DNA of 64,000 nt, taken from NCBI GenBank assembly GCA_002633005.1, contig NMRA01000058.1, positions 163,585 to 227,584 on the forward strand, in the 5' to 3' direction. The translations under genes and the position numbers were made by a program. A model generated the notes under the pieces. It searched no databases and was not told the DNA's origin. It saw only the letters and a program-made list of their open reading frames with translations. The stretch comes from Phoronis australis (lineage: Eukaryota > Phoronida > Phoronidae). Of this stretch, positions 1-13,100 are shown in pieces. How positions within the stretch are numbered: position 1 is the stretch's first letter; every line of letters begins with the position of its first letter.

Positions 1-958
1 TGAGCTTTTCGGATATTTTTGCCCAAATTCTATTTGTAATAGTTCTCAAAAATGTCGACAAATGTTGTCAAAATTTACCTGGCTTCTTCGAAGTTATGCA
101 AAAACCCATATGGCAAAACAGACAGAAAGTAACTCTTAATGTTGCCTCAGTATTTCATTGGTTATCAGTATCAAGAAAGTCTTGTGAAGCTTAATTAATA
201 CACTGGTTGACAAATGCATGGATAACGGTACCCAATTGACTTTGTGTTTCACATTCTGTTGCTAGATTCAAACCAAACTTTGATGTTCCACTTCTTGTAT
301 TAATTAAAGGCTGTACGTTTTTAAGATGGGACTGAGATGTGACATTTTTGATTAGAAACGTAGTAATGTTATGTAGATTAATAGGTAACAACTGCTTCCA
401 TTTTGGTATTTGAAATAAAAATTAATTAATTATTCTCATTGCTTCTAAGAAAGGTGACTCTTGACAAATGAGTTGTTGTTTTCAGAAAAAAATTTGTAAT
501 TATTTACCTGTCTGTCTGTGTGTGTGTACACAAGTATTAGAAATTCAGTAATGGAAGAAATCATAGGAACTACTTTTATGACTAAAAATCGCCTGCATTG
601 AATAAGTAACTATTATAGGCAAATATGGTTTTAAGGTAAAAACAAGTATGAAATAAATTTTTGATAAGCTGAGTACAAATTTTACTTTACAATACTTTTT
701 ACTTAGTGGAATTATTTAGTTGTTAATGTGATTAGATATTCTGCCAAAAAGCTTAATTTATCTTTGTTTTTCGTTGACAGTTGTAACTTTGTAAATGACA
801 CTATGGAAGCTTTGAATAAATATACTGCTACTAGTACGATATTGAAGAATGTGTTACTTTCTATCAGACACTGACTGGTTTTATTTCAAAATTCAGTGAT
901 ATGTTTCAGCTTAGATATCAGTCCATTAAGTGTTTGCCCTTTCTAATCATTGCTGTAG
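1..958. other. intron or upstream sequence, no exon recognised
   Basis: AT-rich with a short (TG) run near 518. A missing caspase exon coding CARD helices 1-3 would be expected here or upstream, but I could not recognise one. Confidence 0.4.
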
Positions 959-1134
959 AATGAGGGTGCACGCTCCAGCCAAGCACAGAAGTTGATGTCT
1001 GACTTGCCCCGTCGAGGACGCCATGCCTACGAAAGCTTCCTGCGCTGTCTAGAGGAGACCAAGCAGGGGTTCTTGGCGGATGATATACGCCAAAAAGAGG
1101 CCCAAATCAGAGATGACCTGGCGGCCAAACAGAG
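959..1134 (+). CDS. casp2-like: caspase exon A: C-terminal half of CARD
   Basis: Acceptor AG at 957-958, donor gtttgt at 1135. It encodes 58 codons plus 2 nt. The visible motif DLPRRG, then [15 protein letters not shown], is the helix 5/6 region of a death-fold CARD, followed by a charged tail. The phase at the upstream end is 0 if the acceptor is right. Helices 1-3 of the CARD must come from an exon I could not find in 1-958. Confidence 0.88.
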
Positions 1135-4100
1135 GTTTGTTACTTGTTGCACAGACGTGGCTTTTTAATGCAGATATGTAGACTGACTGAATGTATTTTA
1201 CAAGACTAATGATCATCATATTCTTGGTACTCAATAACCAAATTCTCCCTAACAAGACCCAGGTTCCTCAGAAAATACTAAAGGGTACACTCATTGGTAT
1301 TGTCCAATAAATTCAGTTAATGCACTTGACGTAAGCAATTCTGCCATCATCAATTTTAGTTAAGAAATAAATTGAAATTTTAAGTACTCGCCCCAATAAG
1401 AGCCCGTGCCCCTATAAGCACACCCCACGCGTTTTCAGACTTCCCTAAAATAAGCGCCCAGTCCATGAATGTGTACATGTGAAAAATGTTTCAAATACAG
1501 TTCTAAAATTCTACAGTAATATCTTCAATTTATCAATAAGAACAGACAATCCTGAAAAAAGTCATTTAACGTGGAATTTGTAGACCACGAGCCTTGCCTC
1601 TATGTCGGTATTTAGCCGTGACTACACTTCAAACGTCTACCATGCTTCAAAAAGAACGCAAAAGTTTTGATGATCTTACGAGGAATGTGTCCCATTATGG
1701 CCTGGCCTTTCAGAACAGACGCAGCATACTTGTCAAAGGGATTGTATGGTATCTTTCCCATACAGATCTTCTCTCTCAACAGGAATCCAAATTTCTTTGT
1801 ATGCGTAAAAACCGCGAATCGAAGACTGCTAAAAAATTGACCTTTGTTAAAACCACATGGCCAGGAAGTGTGCTCTTCATACATGTACCTGTCATCGAAG
1901 ACATCAGTCTTCGGGAACTATCTATTCATGAAAGGGGTAGCATGGCATCGGCAAGAAATGAATTTCAGCGCTAATTTCTGAAAGTTTCTAATACTGTAAA
2001 AAAAACATTCACGTTATTTTTAGGAGGAATTAATTATTGTTTTTAAAGTAAAAATAACCCACTGATAGTGAACACTTCCGCACTCTTACACCCCTCGAAT
2101 CTCTTGGAAAATAACTCGGACTGTCACGCATCCAGTCACCCGGCGAGTGACGACTCACCAAGACAATTCTTGAACGTTTTTTAGCAGATGAGATCAACAA
2201 GTGCTAGCAGCTAAGTAAAACACATTCTGCTTTGTTGCCTGTGTTAATTTACTTAGTTATAATTCATACCTATATCGTTACATCGCGTTTACTCCTGCAA
2301 ATGAACTCTGATGACACACGCGCTCGCTCACTCACACAATACGCAGATGAACTTGAAAACAAATGTCACGTGACAACAACGTGTGTTGTCTAGAGATTTT
2401 TTTTGTGTTGCGCAGTACGATCTATCGCAGATTTAGACTTAATATGCAGTTTATCCTGACTCCACAGGAACTTAAAAATCTTGGGGACGCTATTTTGAAA
2501 ATTTAAGGAGTACTTCAGGTAATTTGTTGAGTCGAAACTGCATTTTCATTCATGAATTCAAGTTGCTCTATTGACAATCGCGAGGCAGCGATTCATCAGT
2601 TGGCGAGTTTTCGCCCTGAGATTTCAGCACAATTTTCTGAAAAATCATCGTAATTTAACAACAAAGCTTTATAGCAATGCACTACAATTTTGTAGAAAGT
2701 CTGTCATAGGTCACAGAGCGTAAATTTGATGAATCCATTTGGGAGACCGGTTTCATCCGCCTTAGTGCCCCCCTCCTGAAATGAATTTTTTTAAGCGTCC
2801 CAGGCGCTTATTAGGGTGAATATGGTAGTTGCTCTAAATGTGGATTTTGTAGACTGTACTTGTTTTAGTTGTTTACTGGGGAAATTCATTTATAATCCAA
2901 AAGCTCATTGAAAGTGTTCATGTCTGTACTCTGATGGTTTTGGAACATTAGAAGCCACATATCTCTTCCTTAAGTTTTGATTATTTTATTTTATTTTAAC
3001 AGCAGAGAGGCTGTGTTGAACAGGTGCAGTGATCAAAGAATGCCTCGTAAATTTGAGCCCATGGATATTGGTGGCCAGCGAACCATTATTGCTCATCCAA
3101 CCGATGATGTACGGTCTTCATTAGATGGAACCAGCATTGTGTTCAGTATGTCTTAGAGAGTAATTTTTATCAAAATATTGTTCTTGCCTCTTACCAAAAC
3201 AACAAAATCCGAAGAAAAAATAATGCAAATTTGTCTTTGCTTTATGTAAGCTAATTATACCTTAATGACAGGCGTTTGTAACATCATTCAGTTTACATTC
3301 CATTGATCTGACTGTAATTAAACAAGTGTTTAGGCAATGCTTAGTTTCATGTGAAGCTATGTGTAAAAAGAAATGAAATTGCAACAGATTCTTGAACCCA
3401 TCATTGGTTGCTTAATTTCAGGCTACAACCAGTCTGACCTGCTGATGTTTAGGATTTATTTATTGGTTTATTTGGATGTTTTGTTCTGGGTGCATGGGTA
3501 CCAATGATGTATGCATTGTGCTTAAAAACGTCTTCTGTCATTTTATTTCAAAACATGAAATTCTCTGTTATTCAGGCACTCCCCAATCAGTTAATACATT
3601 AGTCATGCCTGAGCGAGCTTCTGACAGGTTGACTTTCAGTTTCTCATCTGAGGAAAATGACACATCTCAGGTAAATTATGATTTTTGCTTTCATTATTCA
3701 CGTAACTGCTTTGTTTTGATTATTAATTAAGCGTGATTAGTATTGTTAACAGGTAGACTGAGCATGGTTCAAATTTAACTTGAAATTATTTTGAGCATAA
3801 AAATAAGTATTTCATTACCTGTGTGAGTTGTCATTTTGCAATTTTTCCCCAAATCAATTTGTAGTTGTACATACAAAAATAATGTTGCCTGGCGTGCTCT
3901 TTGCAGTTATAAGGGTATTCGGTGTTCTCCACAACAAAAATTCCAAACTCATTAGTTGTAATCACTGTTCATTCCACAACAACATGGTCACTGTGTATTT
4001 ATATACGTTTTAAAAGTGTACACTGAACTGGTGTGACCTACTTTTTGACTTTCCTACCAATTTTTCACCTTAAGTCCTCCAAAGCATTTATGACAGACTC

Positions 4101-7100
4101 AGAAAATCAACCTAAAGGTTATAAGTTCCTTTAATAATAAAAATGCCAATTCTAGTATCAATTCTACTTATTAAATACTACTAATGATGTGACCTAGTAT
4201 TTAGGGACACCTGTTGTCCATTTGAATATGTTCTAATTCGCCATCAGATGTCAGACAAAATCAAAACCCTTTAAATTAAGCATATCAAATTGTTAATTTA
4301 TAGGTTTAAGTGCAAAATTTTAAAGTTAAAATAATATTGCTGTTTAGTCAATTATTAAGGTAAGGTACCTGACACCATAAAATTATGTTAAAAAAGGAAT
4401 TTCTTTAGATTTTTTAAGCAATAATTTACACTCAATTATTACAAAAATTGGGTCATATATATAGTAGGAATTATGCCAGTTACTTCACCCTCATTGTTGA
4501 TTCTGAGGGCAAAAGTGCCAAGCCAGCCAAAGTTTTAACTTGTAGCGGCAGTTTTCAAACTCGGGCACATTCTCCAAACTCATTCTCCAAACTCGAGGCT
4601 GCAAAATTTAAACTCATTGCTGCGCTGAGTCAAAACTGGTGGTGGAGAACACTGGTATTAGAAAACGTAAGAACTCAATCTGCATGTATGCTGTGATTAA
4701 GATCATGGAACTTTGGATGGAGTATTAGTGAATGTCCAAGCTCCTCACAACCTAGGACCAGACCTGCCATTTTTAATGGGCAAAAAATTCTTTTAATTCG
4801 AACTTGTTGTAGTTGATGACTCCAATGTATCCACCCTCATCTAAGGATCTTTTTAAATGAGTGGATTACCTGCACTTTGTTGACCCAGATCTAGAATGGG
4901 TTATATACCCGGGGGCTGTAGGCCTGTGCCTCAGTACATGGTTGGTTGTCTGTTCCTGATAAAGACAAATTCGTTAACTTTTCGAGAGACCCAATGTTTC
5001 TCTCTGGCTAGAGCTTGAGCATTGTCCCTGCCTACGGTATGCCTGTGAGTTTGTCCAACTTGGAGTGTTCCTTAATTCTTGTCCCCAGAGAGCGTTTAAC
5101 ATTAAGTTTCTCCTATGTAGGTGAGAGAGGGGTTGTCTTTGTAAGAGAGCTGGTTTACCACGCACGACTTCTTGTCGTTGGGAGTGCAAAATTTTACCCA
5201 TTCAACATCGTCACGAACTATGAAAAACCTGTTTTATCGCATGCCATTTTTAGGCGCCCACATATTTATATGTGAACGCATTATGCCGTCATCTCCGTCC
5301 GTTCGGCATCCGCTACTCTATCTCCAAAACGCTTTGTTGTACGTTCATGAAATTTTGCACATATGTTCCTATCATGGATGGGAGGGCGTGAGCGAACTTT
5401 CGTACAGATCCGACTACCAGTGTGACCACTAGTGGCAATTTTAGTTTTTTACGCTTACCTCTATATCTTCAAAGGTCCTAAATATATTTTCATAAAATTT
5501 GGCGTATAGGCATCTATTGGTGGGATGACGCTATCCTCCCTGATGGATTCGACATAGTTTTCGCCACCTAGTGGCCATTTTTGCTGTTTCCGAGTTTTCT
5601 GTTTTTTGGCGTCCACCCCTCTATCAACCAAACCGCTCTAAAGATGATCTTGGAAATTGGCATGTGTGTTCTTATAATGAAGAAGACAGCTGACGATGAT
5701 TTTCCAACAATTTCAACTACTGTGGTGCCTCCTAGTAGCAGTTTTGTCTCAATTTGTGCCCATCGCTGTATCTCCTAAACTGTTGGCAGCATCTTTACTA
5801 AATTCTGCAAGCGTATTTATATGATGTTGACAAGGGATGACGACAACTTTCGGACAGATCTGACTACTGGTGTGCCCCCTAATGGCTATTTATGTTTTTA
5901 TGTTTACCTTTGTATCTTCAAAAGTCCTCAAGGTACTTTCATGAAATTCGAAATATAGGCACCTATTAGTGAGATGAAACTATCCTCCCATTTTTGGGTG
6001 GATTTGACGTAGTTTGCGCCACCTAGTGGCCATTTTTACTGCTTTTCTAGTCTGTTTTTTGGTGTCCACCCCTCTATCAACCAAACTGCACTAAGGATTA
6101 TTGTGAAAATTGGCATGTATGTTCTTACTATAAAGCTGAAGATGATTTACTAATGACTTCGACTACTGCAGCACCTCCTAGTGGCAGTTTTGTTTTTTTC
6201 GCACCCATTACTGTATCTCCTAAACAGTTTGCAGCATCTTTGCTAAATTTAGCAAGTGTATTTATATGATGTTAACAATGGATGACAACAACTTTCGAAT
6301 GGATCTGACAACCAGTGTGCTCCGTAGTGGCAATTTTCATTTTTTAGGCTTACCTCTGTATCTTCAAAGGTCCTCAACGGATTATCAGAAAGTTTAGAAT
6401 ACAGGCATTTATTGGTGAGATGATGCTATCCTCCCGCTTTGGGATGGAATCGAGGAACTTTTGCACCACCTAGTGGCCATTATTCCTGTTTTTGAGTCTT
6501 GTTTTTTGGCATCCACTCCTCGATCAACCAAACCATTCTGAAGATGACTTTGAAAATTGGTATATAGTATATATTCTCAGTCTGAAGAGGGCGGTTGACA
6601 ATAACGCATTTGACTATTGTAGCACCTCTTAGTGGCAGTTTTGTTTTGTTTTGTTTTGTGCCCATAGCTGCATCTCCTAAACTCACTACAGGATCTTTAT
6701 TAAATTTAGTTTATTGTATTTATATGAAGCTAACAAGAGATGACGACGTCTTTCAGGCGGATCCAATGAAGGCTGTGTCCCAAAGTGGCAATTTCATTAT
6801 TTTCCTTTGTTTCTCTGAAGTTCCTTGACATATTTTTATGAAATTTGCTAAATAGCTTTCTATTAAAGAAGCGATGACATGTACCCATTTTCAGATGGAT
6901 TGGATGTTTTTTCGCCCTCTTGTGGCTATTTTTATGAAACAAATAATCAACCCTAGAAGCACTCCGTTTGCGGTGCATTCGTGGGCGCATTTCAACGCTC
7001 CGCGTTGCTCTCAATAGTTGTGATGTGGACATTATCCTTCCAAAATCGTGGTTTGGTTTCCTCATCCTTGTTCTGCCAGTGCACAATACTGCTGTTTCAA

Positions 7101-10100
7101 ATATTATGACACAGCTGGGTGTCTCTTTAACTAAGGGGTTGGAGCCTGGTTGAAGTAAGCCAGGACGAAATGGCGAAGTGGATACTGTGAACAATATCTA
7201 ACTTGTGTTATTGTGCTGTGAAAGAAGAAAGGAAAGGTTCATCAAAATTGAAATGGGGTCATAGTGAGGCATAATAAATGTAGTTCACTTATTCATTTAC
7301 AAACTACTGAGCAAAGACAACTAAGTTGAAACTTGTGTGTCATCGTCAAGTGAAACAGTTTTACGGCATAGGAGTACCTGGTAATACACATCTCAGCTAG
7401 AAGACATGAATGAAAATCATTTTGTACTGTTGACTGGGACCAGTTTGATCAAATTGTTGAAGAATTCATGAGTGGTGAACTGTTTCAACCTTGCATTAAA
7501 CACAGATGTTCTATGCTGCAGGTTTATAAAATGGATAGCCGTCCTCGTGGGTACTGCCTCATCATAAATAATCGACTCTTCTCTGGGTTCCTCAAAGAGA
7601 GGCAGGGCACAGACATCGATCGAGATAACCTGTCCTACTTATTCAAACAGCTGGGTTACCTGGTAGATGAGAAAAATAACCTGACTGCCAATGTATGTAT
7701 TGCGTGACTGAACATGCATGCTGGAGAAGTTTTCTTAACCCCATTTCAGACAGGAGTTTTATTCTTACCCAGCAGACTAGAAAATCAACTTGCTAAGCAC
7801 TAAGCTTAAAGTCTTACATAATGGAATGAAAGTGTTCAATGTACTGTGGGAGTTGAGCTAATTCATTCACTAAGTGTCTTATTTTGCATGTGAATTAAAA
7901 TGAGTTACTATTGGAATTTACCTGTCATTGCCATCGGCCATCACATAGTGAGAATTTACGATGGCAAGGAAATTACACAAGTTGGGTATTCGTTTCATGG
8001 TCTCATGAGGGAAAATTCACCATTGTTTGGACTTGGGTGTGAACTCCAGATTGGCATTCAAGCCCTAGCTCTGGTCTGCGGTGGGCTTAAAGTGCCCTAA
8101 ACCACAATTTACCTCGTTTTGATAAGGATGTGCTTAGTCAGCATTTTTGAACTTTGTTGCATATCACAACAGCATCGTGAATCTATAAACAAGAAAATAC
8201 GTTTACATGAACCACAAGTCTTTACTTAAATCAGCTGTAAACGTGTATTCCTTCCAAGAAGCATTTTTGATTTAGACCACTTACCTCCATAAAATTGTTG
8301 TCTACTGGATTGTTACTCAGATAAGAAGTGGTCTGTAGGTTTATAAAGAACTGACAGTTCCATTTTTTTCTAAAATCAATTGGTTTGTTTACACCATCCT
8401 GACCACCTCAAGGCTGTTTGAGGAAGACACCTGACTGCTTGTTACTATTTGAGACCCTGCTCATTGCATAAAATGGCATGCCGTGACAAGGCAACATGTA
8501 GAGCCTGATCTCCTGCAGTAATAACACGCCGTCACAAGTCAATGTATAGAGCCTGATCTCCAACAGTAATAAACTGTCAGTTCTTTTGAAGCCCTGATAT
8601 CATCTCTTTCATTAAAGAACAATTTTAGACCAATGTAAGTGGTCTAAATCAAAGGTTGTTTTTTGTGATAGAAGGCTGATTTGTGGTCGCTTTATGTGTA
8701 GTTTCGGTGTGTTTATCCAGTGCCCACTTGCATGAAGCAGTCCCAATTAGGGACTCAACCAAGTTCCCTAAATCTTTTGCCTATTTGTGTCGTTTTGTAC
8801 TCACAGATGTAATATTTTTCTATCATTTTGTCTTTATTATGAGCTCCTCTTTGACTAATGGTATTTTCTGATAATATATCTAAAAACTGAGTCCTTAGTT
8901 AAGTCAAAATAATTAGGAACTAGGTGCGTTGCATAAAAAAATCCCTACTTATTTTCAGTAATATTGAGAATTTAACTTATATTTTCTTCTCAATTTGTAT
9001 CAAAGTAAAAAATTAACACAGCATAAGAAAGGGCAATCAGTGTTTTCACAAGCCCACAAATACACAATAGATTTAAGGAACTTGGTTGAGTCCCTATGTG
9101 GGACTGTTTCATGCAGCCGAGCACTTCGCTACCTACCTTGTTTGTTCATCCAGGGCTACCTACCTTGTTCATTACGACCACTTAAAAGAAACAGATGTGT
9201 TGAATGTCATTTTCGTACATCACTACCCCTTTTGTAGAAACGACCGGTGTTGATTTCAAAACAGTATGCTTGTGACATGGGCACACATCATTTGGTCAAC
9301 TTTTGGTTTTATAAAGAGACATTTTTGGGAGATGATGATGACTACTTCGCCGAATCGAAATTTCCTCGGAAATTCGGTTCAGTGGACTTAAGAACTCAAA
9401 ACTGTTAATTAAGTGCAACGACTTAGGATAATTTGCTGTGAACTGCACAATCTTCTGAAAAACAGTGTATTAAAGAATTGGCAAAGAAGCTTGACCAACT
9501 GGTAGCGCAGAATTTCATGGCGCTCAAAGTTAATACACGTAATTAGTCCACAAATTTGACTAACTTGCAGAATAAAGGACTGAAAGCATTCTTTTCGCTT
9601 GGGTAACCAAATTAGTTTACTCAAGGAAGAGTGTAGCTTTTAATGAGAACAACTTTGTACAAGATTTTGTTTTGCTCACTTTTTCCCAGATTTTTACAAA
9701 ACTATTTATACAGCTTTTGCACCAAGGCTATGTTGTTTGCTGCGTTGCTAAAGCCACCACAAATACTGTAAAAGAAATGTTTCTCCTCTATTTGATCCCT
9801 CTTCAAAGAGGAAAAACAAGAATAACTTTTCATGCTGAAGAGTCTCTAATGCTGTGATTGGTTGTGGCCTATGCAATGCGTCTAAGTTCAATAAGTGCTC
9901 ATTACGTGACAGTATTTCATTAAAGTAGTGTCTGAAGTTCTTTTGGGCGTTAAATAGCAATAGATTTGTGGAGTTGTTTTGGATGTGAAAATGGTGGCTT
10001 TGAACACTTTGAGACACATGGCGTTTTGTTCAGTAGGCAATGAGTTACTTAGAGAAATTACCTTCTTGAGCTTCTGACCAGTTGTCTCAACTATGTGTGA

Positions 10101-13100
10101 TGTGTTGGACGTTGGCTTGTCTATACTGTGTGTGCCTTCGATGTCTGAAAGACTCTTGAATATAACGTTTGTGTTGGCAACAAATTAATTCTCCATGGTC
10201 TTGGTGTTTACTTAGTTCTCCATATTTTAATGCCTTGTCGATAACTTGAGGTTTTAGTTTAACCTCAGTCTTTGCTTCTGTTAAAATTCTATTTGCTGAT
10301 GTCCATCTGTTTTGATCATTTCATGTTATTCCGCTGTTGTTGCAGGCAATGAAACATATCCTGTATGAATTCTCTCGTCTGTCTGAGCACCGGTCTGTAG
10401 ACTCATGTGTGGTCATACTCCTCACACATGGTCTAGAGGGGCAAGTGTATGGCACAGACTGTACACTGCTCAGTCTCTCGGAGATCTTCTCAATGTTTGA
10501 CGGCCAACATTGTCTGGCACTGAAAGGCAAACCAAAGTTCTTTATTGTGCAAGCTTGCAGAGGAGGTAGGATCTCTTCTGCTGTATTTGATTTTGCCTTG
10601 TAGTCATGTCTTCAACAGGCTCACTTATAGGTGTCATGCAAGATAAGCATTAGGGGACAAGGTTAAGAAATTTCACTTTTCATTTGTTCATGGATCTTTA
10701 AAATACACAACTTATCTAGTACTATTCGGTGATTGATTAATTTATTTAGCAGCGACAATACAATACAACAAGATACAACATACCAAGAAAGATGTATATT
10801 CTGACAGACAAGAGTATGGTAGTAGATGATTATATTTTTAATTTTTGGTTATTAAAAACAAAAGTTATAGAATTGTGGTATCTGCTACTGAAATATTGAA
10901 ACTCCGTTTGAAATGGTGATTTCATGAGTGAAGTCAGATTCGATGAATTCCGGTAGTCAGTCATGTCAGGATGTTGATTCATATTCTAGCCTGTACATTG
11001 GCTTTGAAAGAAATTTTTGTATCACCTGATGTATTATTTTATGGTTGAGATGATGCAAATGTATTGCCAAAGTTAGTAATCCTATTGAATGGAAAAATCA
11101 TTTTTGTTAATTTCAAACAGTATTAAACTCAGAATAATTTTGTGTCATTTGTCTTTTAGAGCGTCAAGACTCTGGATTTGAAGTGCACGATGGACCAGGA
11201 GAAGTCTCATGGGAAAAAGCCATCGACTATCTTAAAACCCCTGTCAAAGATGAAACAGATGGACCTCGTCTCCCTTCTGGAGCCGACTTCCTCATTTCCT
11301 ATGCAACAATACCTGGTATTTTTCTAAATAATTTTGAGTTCTTGATTCCCATGTTTACCGAAGAGGACTTCCATGTTCAATGCTGTAAAAGTTGTTTCCA
11401 AGCAAAATAAGCTCATACATTTCAAATGCGAGTAAGTCTTCATTTCTGCAACCAAGTGCTCGGACTAAAAAGCTTTTAAACCCGGAAAATCACAGACACT
11501 TTGTACCTAAAGAAAAACTACAGAATTTGCAATTTCAGATCTGTGGAAGTTATAGTGAACTCCATAAAAATCTTGGTTTTAAAAATGTGGACATTGATTA
11601 CAAATGTCAGCATTATCATTATGTTTCCGTGGTCATCAGGTATTTTTGAGACGTATAGTTTTATGAGTTGTCTATTAAGGTATTTAGAATTTTATCAGTT
11701 GCCTCCAGATTCGGCGTAACCTAGTTAGTGGCTTAAGCCAATCTACAAATTGTTGAATTCATCTGAACTAGTAAATTTTTTCTGGAAGTACATAGAAAAT
11801 GAAATAGTATAAAATTTAAGTATATTATAAAAATATAATTGTAAGGACCAGGGATTGGCGAAGTTCTTTCACTATGACAAAATAGTGGTACAACTGAACG
11901 AATGGAAAATATTGTAGATAAAATGATAATCTGTGGAATAAGGACAATAAAAAGTGTCACAAGAGATGTTGTAAAACAGTGTTTAGCGAGCTGGTGGATA
12001 CATTGATTTATTTTTCAGGATATGTCTCGTGGAGAAATTCTGCTCAAGGCAGCTGGTTCATCCAAGCACTAGTGGAGGTGTTTATCTCACAGGCTCCAAA
12101 GGAAGATGTCGTATCCATGCTGGTGGCTGTGAGCAAACTCTTATAACAGCTTATTATTTAAAATGACTTATTCTTATTAAAATGACATAGGCAAAAAATT
12201 GAATTTCGGACCTCAAAAGCGAGGCCCCCTATATTAATATAGGGGGCCTCGTCGAAAGGAGGTCGGAGAGCGGGGCCCCCTATATTAATATAGGGGGCCC
12301 CGCCGAAAGGAGGCCGGAGAGCGAGGCCCCTATATTAATATAGGGGGCCCCGCCGAAAGGAGGCCGGAGAGCGGGGCCCTCTATATTAATATAGGAGGCC
12401 CCGCCGAAAGGAGGCCGGAGAGCGGGGCCCCCTATATTAATATAGGGGGCCCCGCTCTCCGACCTCCTTTCGACAAGGCCCCCTATATTAATATAGGGGG
12501 CCTCGCTTTTGAGGTCCGAAATTCAATTTTTTGCCTATGTCATTTTAATAAGAATAAGTCATTTTAAATAATAAGCTGTTTTATATTAATAAGAGCCAAT
12601 TCTGATATTAATTCAATTTACGCCAAAAATAATTCAACTTATTATTTTATTTGCCGATTTAGTTTAGTTTAGTGTTGAATTTAATATTGCGGTAAAATCT
12701 CACCAGTTTCGGACAAAAATGATTGCCAAAATTGCCCTTCTGTTTTCAAGGGCTTCTAACATTTAGTGAATGCCCAGTTTTCCGAAATATTATCTGATGG
12801 TGGCTATGTTACAGTATTTGAACAATTGAAGAGCATTAATTTGGCTTTGAAATAATGATTACTACTTTTCAGCGACCTAATTTTCAAGCTCTCTTGGGCT
12901 CATTGTCGGGGCACTGGTAGGGATGTACGGGTTACGTGGTCACCTATAGGTGGTGCCTTGTGACCATCTGACTCCAACTGGCTGTCACGTAAACAGCTGG
13001 TAACTCTTCAGCTATATATCAATGCCTCCTCCCTCGTGACAGCCACCAGGTTGAGTTAGATGACTGCCTGGCACCTCCCACCCGGATATCCCCCCAGTGC

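Noticed and set aside
1594-1974. 126-codon open frame as a host gene
   Set aside because: It is inside a repeated DNA element with a second diverged copy at 55.5 kb; no known domain.
7468-7521. caspase protein starting at Met 7468
   Set aside because: The segment before 7522 lies upstream of a good acceptor (ctgcag) and does not resemble a caspase; the CARD exons upstream join in frame.
12219-12510. CRISPR-like array (palindromic repeats at 51-bp spacing)
   Set aside because: The intervening 'spacers' are near identical copies and the setting is a eukaryotic intron; it is a foldback element.
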